A DNA stretch of 52,959 bases from an uncultured Oscillospiraceae bacterium. Its GTDB lineage: Bacteria; Bacillota; Clostridia; Oscillospirales; Oscillospiraceae. The DNA lies in assembly GCA_902497145.1 (NCBI GenBank), contig CABVDR010000011.1, positions 1 through 52,959 of the forward strand, written 5' to 3'. Under the pieces are notes generated by a model that worked only from the letters and a program-made list of their open reading frames with translations, was not told the origin of the DNA and did no database searches. Position 1 is the first letter of the stretch. Each line of letters starts with the position of its first letter. Below are positions 47,947 to 52,959 of the stretch, piece after piece. The translations under genes were made by a program, and so were the position numbers.

Positions 47947-49272
47947 TTACCAGGGAAGCCAGCCGTCCTCCTCCCGCTGGCTGAGCACATCCAGTGCGCC
48001 GTCCAGCAGCATGGCGGCCTGGGCACGATCCAGGCCGGTGGACAGAGCGGCGGAGTTGGTCTCCTCTACACGGATCACACCGGAGGCGGCCAGGTTGGCG
48101 GCGGCCTGTCCGGCCCAATGGCTCTGGGTGCCCTGGGCGGAAAAGACCTCCAGGGGCACGTCGCTGAGATTGAGCAGCTGATCCAGCATCACTGTAGCCT
48201 CGCCCTGAGTGATATTTTCCGAGGCTTCAAACACCGGCGCGCCGCTCTCATCCTTGGAGCCCTGGATTACCCCAGCCTTCACGGCGGCGGAGACGGTGCC
48301 CTTGGCCCAGGTGGGAATGGTGGCATCATCGGAGAAGCCGGTGACTGTCACGTCCTCCAGGGGGCTCAGACCTACTGTGGCCATAGCCATGGAGAGAAAT
48401 TCTGCCCGGGTAACCGGCTGATCCGGCTCAAAGAAGTATTCTCCGTCCAGGTAGGAGCCGACAAAGATGCCCTCCTCTGCCAGACGGATGGAGGCCTTGT
48501 GGGCGGGGTCGCCCTCCATGTCGGCATAGGTCACCTTGGTGTCCGGCTTGTTGATCTGAATGGTCACCTTGGCCTCCGGGGAGGTGTTGCCCGCCGAGTC
48601 GATGGCCACATAGGTGAAGGAGTCCTTGCCGGTTTTATTCTCATAGGGAGTGTAGACAAATTTGGCCGAGCCGTCCTCCGCCAAGGTCACGGAGCCCCGG
48701 GCGGGGGTGTCCATGAGCTGGAAGGAGAGGGTGTCCCCCTCGCTGTCCACCGCGTCAAAGTAGCCGGTGATGGCCACATTTTTATAGGTGGTCAGATCCA
48801 TATTCCGGGCGATGGGGGGCTCATTGGCGGCGGTGAGAAGATAGAGAGTAACGGTAGTGGGCTGTTGGGCCTGAGTGCCGTTGTCAAAAGTGGGCAGGAA
48901 CGCAAAGGACGTGGTGGTGACGGTGGGCTGGGACAGAGACTGGAAGCGCAGTCCCGCCAGGGCGCTGCTCTCCACCACCGAGTCCACCGCCAGAGGCTGT
49001 CCGCCCAGGGTCAGAGTACCGGCCCCGGTATCCGGCAGGGCGGTGAGAGTGATGGAAGTCAGCTTCACGCCGTCCCCATCCTGCAGGGAGAAGTCCTGAT
49101 CAGAAAAAGAGACCGTGTCCCCCACCAGGGTGTTTTTGGAGAAGTCGGGAATGGTGGGGGAGGAGGCCTTCTTGTTCCAGAAGAAGGCAGAGACAGGGAG
49201 GGAGAGGGTACTGAGTAGCGCCAGGGAGAGAAGCAGCGCGCCGCCGCGGCGCAGCAGGCAGAGACGTTTCAA
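47947..49272 (-). CDS. Secreted SLH-domain protein with a cadherin-like domain
   Basis: A 441-residue exported protein: signal peptide (ALLLSLALLSTLSLPVSAF), N-terminal beta region, a cadherin/Ig-like domain at about 148-242 (NEPPIARNMDLTTYKNVAI and DSFTYVAIDSAGNTSP), and C-terminal S-layer-homology repeats (ITRAEFLSMAMA-like QPVTRAEFLSMAM, FSDDATIPTWAKGTVSAAVKAGVIQG, ITQGEATVML). SLH repeats anchor proteins to cell-wall polymers. The start is TTG 49272 with AAAGGAGG eight bases upstream. It converges with recN. Ligand and role unknown. Confidence 0.88.
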   Translation of the reverse strand: MKRLCLLRRGGALLLSLALLSTLSLPVSAFFWNKKASSPTIPDFSKNTLVGDTVSFSDQDFSLQDGDGVKLTSITLTALPDTGAGTLTLGGQPLAVDSVVESSALAGLRFQSLSQPTVTTTSFAFLPTFDNGTQAQQPTTVTLYLLTAANEPPIARNMDLTTYKNVAITGYFDAVDSEGDTLSFQLMDTPARGSVTLAEDGSAKFVYTPYENKTGKDSFTYVAIDSAGNTSPEAKVTIQINKPDTKVTYADMEGDPAHKASIRLAEEGIFVGSYLDGEYFFEPDQPVTRAEFLSMAMATVGLSPLEDVTVTGFSDDATIPTWAKGTVSAAVKAGVIQGSKDESGAPVFEASENITQGEATVMLDQLLNLSDVPLEVFSAQGTQSHWAGQAAANLAASGVIRVEETNSAALSTGLDRAQAAMLLDGALDVLSQREEDGWLPW

Positions 49273-49343
49273 CGGGATAACCTCCTTTGTTGGTTCAGGT
49301 TAGTTCTAGTCTCTGCCGGGAAAAGGAAACTATGCGTAAAAAA

Positions 49344-49382
49344 CCGGCGTCCCTCCCAGGCAAAGACTGGAATGGACGCCGG
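49344..49382 (-). terminator. Terminator of the RodA/FtsW-type gene
   Basis: CCGGCGTCC and GGACGCCGG pair (49382-49374 with 49352-49344, minus strand) around a 21-base loop and are followed by TTTTTT. Confidence 0.75.
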
Positions 49383-49399
49383 AAGATTCAAATGAGCAA

Positions 49400-50581
49400 T
49401 TAGGTGCCCCGATCCCGCAGCCAGCTGGGCAACGCCCTGGCCTTGGCGCTGGATACCACGCCCATGGCGGCGTACAGGGTAATAATGGAGGAGCCGCCAT
49501 AGCTGATAAAGGGGAGAGTCAGACCCATGACGGGAAAGACAAACAGACACATGCCCACGTTGGCGGCAATCTGAACAATGAGCATTCCCGCCATACCCAT
49601 GGACACGTAGGCATAGAAGGGGGAGCTGGAGTGGCGGGCCACCCAGATGCACCGCAGCACCACCGCGGTAAGTAGAGCCAGCAGGGCCAGACAGCCCACC
49701 ATGCCCAGCTCCTCGCCGCATACTGCGAAGATGAAGTCGGTGTCTCTGGCGGGGAGGGTGGATTCACTGGTAGACTGGGTCATAGTGCCCTGGAGATATC
49801 CCTTGCCGAAGATCTGTCCAGAGCCGATGGCCAGGATAGAGCGGGTCTGCTGGAAACCCACGCCCTGGGGATCATAGCTGTGGTCAAACAGGACCCGGAA
49901 GCGTTTGATGAGATAGAGGTTGTCCCAGGCTTTTGTTTTAGGCAACACAAAGAACCACAGCACCACAAAAGCGATAATGATGGCTCCGCCTACTAAAACG
50001 AACCAGCGTACCTTCACCCCGGCGCTCCAGGACATAACGGCAAAGATCATGGCGTACACCACGCACATACCCATGTCCCCGCAGATGCCGGCGATGAGGG
50101 CCAGCATGAACATAGCGTGAGCGCCGATCTGGGCCACCGAGAAGACCGAGCCGATGTCGTGCCCCCGGTCCTGAATTTTTCGGATTTGTAAGGCCAGAAG
50201 CAGAATAAAGGGGATCTTAACGATCTCGTTGGGCTGGATCAAAATGGGAAAGCCGGGGAATTGCAGCCAGTTGCGATTGCCGCCCCGGGATACGCCGATA
50301 GGGGTGAGAAGCAAAAGGAGAAAAATAATGCTGAATCCCAGCAGCCACTTCCAGTTTTTCTCTACAAAGGATTCAAAGTCCACATAGGTACAAAGGATGT
50401 ATACCAGCACGCCCAGCAGAATGGCGATTATCTGCACGGCAACTTCTTTATTGTTTTCATTGTAGCGGGTCGCGGAAAAGATCAGGGCCACGCCAAATCC
50501 GCTGGCCAGCAGACAGAGGGACAGGAGTATAACGTCCCCCTTTTTCAAAAATTCTTGGAGGGGAGAAAATAGGGTCTTCAC
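49400..50581 (-). CDS. FtsW/RodA/SpoVE-family peptidoglycan glycosyltransferase
   Basis: A 393-residue SEDS protein with about ten membrane helices. Signature segments are NRNWLQFPGFPILIQPNEIVKIPFILLLA, the catalytic-loop region ARDTDFIFAVCGEELGMVG, and LPFISYGGSSIITLYAAMGVV. These enzymes polymerise lipid II with a partner class B PBP. No PBP gene is adjacent. RodA is most likely by size and by the RDTDFIF variant, but FtsW or SpoVE cannot be excluded. The start is GTG 50581 with GAGGAG upstream. Confidence 0.92.
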   Translation of the reverse strand: MKTLFSPLQEFLKKGDVILLSLCLLASGFGVALIFSATRYNENNKEVAVQIIAILLGVLVYILCTYVDFESFVEKNWKWLLGFSIIFLLLLLTPIGVSRGGNRNWLQFPGFPILIQPNEIVKIPFILLLALQIRKIQDRGHDIGSVFSVAQIGAHAMFMLALIAGICGDMGMCVVYAMIFAVMSWSAGVKVRWFVLVGGAIIIAFVVLWFFVLPKTKAWDNLYLIKRFRVLFDHSYDPQGVGFQQTRSILAIGSGQIFGKGYLQGTMTQSTSESTLPARDTDFIFAVCGEELGMVGCLALLALLTAVVLRCIWVARHSSSPFYAYVSMGMAGMLIVQIAANVGMCLFVFPVMGLTLPFISYGGSSIITLYAAMGVVSSAKARALPSWLRDRGT

Positions 50582-50707
50582 AGCGTCTCCTCACTTTCCT
50601 AGGATACGGCCCTATATTTTATCACTTTTTGGTGGAAAGGTAAACCATATCTGTGCTATAATCTTCCCAGATTTCGAAAACAATCTGTGAACGCAAGGGA
50701 GGACCCC

Positions 50708-51142
50708 ATGGAGTATTGTTCAAACAGCGAGCAGGAGACTGAAGCGCTGGGCAGCCGCCTGGGCGAGCGGCTGAAGCCGGGGAGTGTGATCGCCTACACC
50801 GGCGACCTGGGGGCGGGGAAGACCGCCTTTACCCGGGGACTGGCCCGGGGGCTTGGTATTCCGGGACAAGTGACCAGCCCCACCTTTACCATTGTCAACG
50901 AGTATGAGGGGGGACGGCTCCCCCTGTTCCACTTTGACATGTACCGCTTAGGCAGCGCCGACGAGCTCTTTGACATCGGCTGGGAGGACTACCTGGCCCG
51001 GGGCGGCGTGTGCGCCGTGGAATGGAGCGAAAATGTGGACGAGGCCCTGGAGGAGGATACCATCCGGGTAGACATCCGCCGGGGAGAAAACGACCATCAG
51101 CGGGTCATCACCATCCAGGGCGGTCCTTCGCTGGAAAACTAA
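50708..51142 (+). CDS. tsaE: tRNA t6A biosynthesis ATPase TsaE
   Basis: A 144-residue P-loop protein with Walker A GDLGAGKT (about residue 34-41), the SPTFTIVNEYEG segment and HFDMYRL, then DIGWEDYL and VEWSE motifs. It works with TsaB and TsaD to add threonylcarbamoyl to A37 of ANN-decoding tRNAs. ATG 50708 has AGGGAGG six bases upstream; an upstream in-frame start lacks one. Followed 20 bases later by tsaB. Confidence 0.95.
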   Translation: MEYCSNSEQETEALGSRLGERLKPGSVIAYTGDLGAGKTAFTRGLARGLGIPGQVTSPTFTIVNEYEGGRLPLFHFDMYRLGSADELFDIGWEDYLARGGVCAVEWSENVDEALEEDTIRVDIRRGENDHQRVITIQGGPSLEN

Positions 51143-51162
51143 GTAGAAGAGTGTGTGATAGC

Positions 51163-51885
51163 ATGAAGATATTGGCATTGGAATCCTCCGCCGTGGCCTG
51201 CTCCGCGGCGTTGTGGGGGGAGGAGGGGCTCATTGCCCAGTCCTTCCAGCAAAGCGGCCTGACCCACAGCCGCACCCTGCTGCCCATGGCCCACGACCTG
51301 TTGAAAAACTGCGAGGTCAGCCTGTCCGATGTGGACGTGATCGCCGTGGCGGCAGGTCCCGGCTCCTTCACCGGGCTGCGCATCGGCGTGGCCACCGCCA
51401 AGGGGCTTGCCTGGGGGGAGGACAAGGACTGTGCAGCCTGCTCCACCCTGGAGTCCATGGCCTGGCCTTTGGCCTTCTACGAGGATGCAGTCATCGTGTG
51501 CGCCATGGACGCCCGGCGCAAGCAGGTATATAACGCCCTGTTCCAGACGGACGGAGAGAAGCTGGATCGGCTGTGTCCCGACCGGGCCATCTCCCTGGAA
51601 GAACTGGGGGAAGAATTGAAAAAAATCGAAAAACGCAAAATAGTCGTTGGAGACGGGGCTCAGCTGTGCTATAATACCCTAAGAAGTCAGGGAATCGACC
51701 TGGAGCTGGCGCCACCCGCTCTGCGGCAGCAGAGTGCGTGGGGCGTGGCCCGGGCGGCAGTGGAGCAGATCCACGCCGGAGCCCTGGTGAAGGGAAAAGA
51801 CCTGGTACCTGTCTACCACCGGCTGTCTCAGGCTGAGCGCGAGCGGCTGGAGCGGGAGCGGCAGGGCCGCAGTACACAAAAATAA
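51163..51885 (+). CDS. tsaB: tRNA t6A biosynthesis protein TsaB
   Basis: A 240-residue ASKHA-fold protein with KILALESSAVACSAAL, AGPGSFTGLRIGVATAKGLAW, AMDARRKQVYNALF, and the C-terminal VPVYHRLSQAE. TsaB binds TsaD and scaffolds the complex. It starts at ATG 51163; a longer frame from 51010 reads through tsaE and is rejected. rimI, often next, is absent and upp follows instead. Confidence 0.94.
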   Translation: MKILALESSAVACSAALWGEEGLIAQSFQQSGLTHSRTLLPMAHDLLKNCEVSLSDVDVIAVAAGPGSFTGLRIGVATAKGLAWGEDKDCAACSTLESMAWPLAFYEDAVIVCAMDARRKQVYNALFQTDGEKLDRLCPDRAISLEELGEELKKIEKRKIVVGDGAQLCYNTLRSQGIDLELAPPALRQQSAWGVARAAVEQIHAGALVKGKDLVPVYHRLSQAERERLERERQGRSTQK

Positions 51886-51898
51886 AGGGGTTTTTGAG

Positions 51899-52534
51899 AT
51901 GTTTGACAGCAAAGTACATGTTTTGGACCACCCGCTGCTGCAGCACAAGCTGAGCATCCTCCGGGATGAGCGTACCGGTGTAAAGGAATTCCGGGAGATC
52001 GTCTCCGAGATTGCCGCCCTGGAGTGTTATGAGGCCACCCGCGACCTGCCCCTGGAGGACGTGGAGATCAAAACCCCCGTGGCCACCGGTACCTTTAAGC
52101 AGCTGGCGGGCAAGAAGCTGGCCATCGTCCCCATTCTGCGGGCTGGCCTTGGCATGGTGGACGGCATTTTGTCCCTGATCCCCTCCGCCAAGGTGGGGCA
52201 CATCGGCCTGTACCGGGATCCCGAGACCCTGGAGCCGGTGGAGTACTACTGCAAGATGCCCTCCGACATCGCCGACCGGGATGTCATTGTGCTGGATCCC
52301 ATGCTGGCCACCGGCGGCTCCGCCGTGGCGGCCATCCACTTCCTGAAAAACTATGGCTGCAACCACATTAAGCTGATGAACGTGCTGGCCGCCCCCGAGG
52401 GCATCGAGGCAGTACGCAAGGCCCACCCTGACGTAGAGATCTATGTGGCCGGTGTAGACGAGAAGCTTAACGACCACGGCTATATCGTGCCTGGTCTGGG
52501 TGATGCAGGCGACCGGATTTTCGGCACGAAATAA
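51899..52534 (+). CDS. upp: Uracil phosphoribosyltransferase
   Basis: A 211-residue salvage enzyme converting uracil and PRPP to UMP. Family motifs are PILRAGLGMVDGIL, IGLYRDPETLEPVEYY and the PRPP-binding loop VIVLDPMLATGGSA, with the terminal YIVPGLGDAGDRIFGTK. ATG 51899 is 13 bases after tsaB, so it is likely cotranscribed. Length is standard. Confidence 0.97.
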   Translation: MFDSKVHVLDHPLLQHKLSILRDERTGVKEFREIVSEIAALECYEATRDLPLEDVEIKTPVATGTFKQLAGKKLAIVPILRAGLGMVDGILSLIPSAKVGHIGLYRDPETLEPVEYYCKMPSDIADRDVIVLDPMLATGGSAVAAIHFLKNYGCNHIKLMNVLAAPEGIEAVRKAHPDVEIYVAGVDEKLNDHGYIVPGLGDAGDRIFGTK

Positions 52535-52581
52535 GAAGGAACAGGGAAAAGGTAATTTTTTGCGGCAGAGCGAAAAAAGGC

Positions 52582-52610
52582 TTGCATTGCTGGAAAAAAT
52601 GTGATATCAT
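52582..52610 (+). promoter_or_regulatory. Promoter of rplS
   Basis: TTGCAT 52582-52587 and TATCAT 52605-52610 are 17 bases apart. The leader of about 100 bases that follows precedes the rplS start. Confidence 0.7.
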
Positions 52611-52616
52611 CCTTTA

Positions 52617-52700
52617 GTCTGAAATAACGGGCGGTCCTCTGCTGTTGCTCCGCACAGGGGTGCGGACATCCACGTTTGGAACCGGCAAGAACGCCTATAC
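52617..52700 (+). promoter_or_regulatory. L19 (rplS) leader
   Basis: The untranslated RNA between the promoter and the GGAGG at 52705-52709 has a GC-rich, pairable core (TTGCTCCGCA, GGGGTGCGGAC, and the tail CACGTTTGGAACCGGCAAG). Firmicutes rplS genes commonly carry a conserved L19-leader for autoregulation; the ATCCACGTTTGGAACC segment resembles it from memory. Confidence 0.6.
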
Positions 52701-52717
52701 AACAGGAGGAAAATAAC

Positions 52718-52959
52718 ATGGATTTGATGCAGGCTTTTACTCAGAAGCACCTGAAGGAGAATGCCCCTGAGGTTCAGGTGGGCGACACCATCCGGGTGCA
52801 CCTGAAGGTTAAGGAAGGCAATCGTGAGCGTATCCAGGTCTTTGAGGGCACTGTGATCGCCAAGAAGCACGGCGGCATTGAGGAGACCTTCACCGTCCGC
52901 CGCATCTCCTACGGCATCGGTGTGGAGAAGGTGTTCCCTGTCCACTCCCCCGCCATCGA
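52718..52959 (+). CDS. rplS: 50S ribosomal protein L19, partial
   Basis: The first 80 codons of L19, ending at the window edge. It reads MDLMQAFTQKHLKENAPEVQ, then GDTIRVHLKVKEGNRERIQVFEGTVIAKKHGGIEETFTVRRISYGIGVEKVFPVHSP, which matches the L19 family. AGGAGG lies nine bases before ATG 52718. It is an interface protein of the 50S subunit. In many genomes it is downstream of trmD; here they are 19.5 kb apart. Confidence 0.96.
   Translation, partial: MDLMQAFTQKHLKENAPEVQVGDTIRVHLKVKEGNRERIQVFEGTVIAKKHGGIEETFTVRRISYGIGVEKVFPVHSPAI

Noticed and set aside
1..52959. CRISPR array or rRNA operon
   Set aside because: No regularly spaced direct repeats and no rRNA-like sequence were seen.

Overview
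The window reads as chromosomal DNA of a GC-rich, spore-forming anaerobic clostridium, most like Oscillospiraceae of the Flavonifractor/Lawsonibacter/Pseudoflavonifractor type. This is inferred from the core gene order (nusB, Kae1-like gene, xseA, xseB, ispA, DUF212, dxs, tlyA, nadK, argR, recN), from strong Shine-Dalgarno sites, ATGA start/stop overlaps and a Firmicutes-type T-box, and from a SleB-type cortex hydrolase. No species can be fixed from the sequence alone.

Region 1 (1-8527) is an integrative mobilizable element or its right-hand part. It holds a DUF6076-like gene running off the left edge, a structured leader, a small excisionase-like HTH gene, a replication-initiator-like HTH gene, a hairpin-rich candidate oriT, MobC, a MobP3-type relaxase fused to Sel1 repeats, two small accessory genes and two overlapping tyrosine recombinases. 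No type IV secretion or coupling-protein genes are visible, so transfer would depend on a helper. A truncated macro-domain gene follows the second recombinase.

Region 2 (8528-12240) is visibly AT-richer than its surroundings. It carries a two-gene minus-strand operon, a HEPN-like small protein followed by an approximately 870-residue protein with two P-loop ATPase domains (a variant KGGVGR ParA-like domain and a second AAA/STAND-like domain). An XRE regulator is divergent from it. This is the best candidate in the window for an undescribed defence or toxin-antitoxin-like system. Next to it lie tRNA-Pro(UGG) and a partial tRNA-Pro copy.

Region 3 (12500-31400) is chromosomal accessory and metabolic DNA: trmB; a MarR-controlled heterodimeric ABC exporter with a strongly degenerate ATP site; a Leloir galactose operon (LacI-type regulator, galK, galE, galT); a GntR (YtrA-like) ABC operon with two membrane proteins, an ATPase and an extracytoplasmic protein; phosphoketolase with two tiny downstream ORFs; and leuA under a T-box.

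Region 4 (31400-52959) is mostly core: trmD, DegV, an HD-domain protein, a sodium-pump decarboxylase beta subunit with a tiny gamma-like subunit behind a riboswitch-like leader, a cortex hydrolase, the long nusB-to-recN block (transcription antitermination, DNA repair, isoprenoid precursor synthesis, NADP supply, arginine regulation), an SLH-domain surface protein, a RodA/FtsW-type glycosyltransferase, tsaE-tsaB (tRNA t6A synthesis), upp and the start of rplS with its leader.
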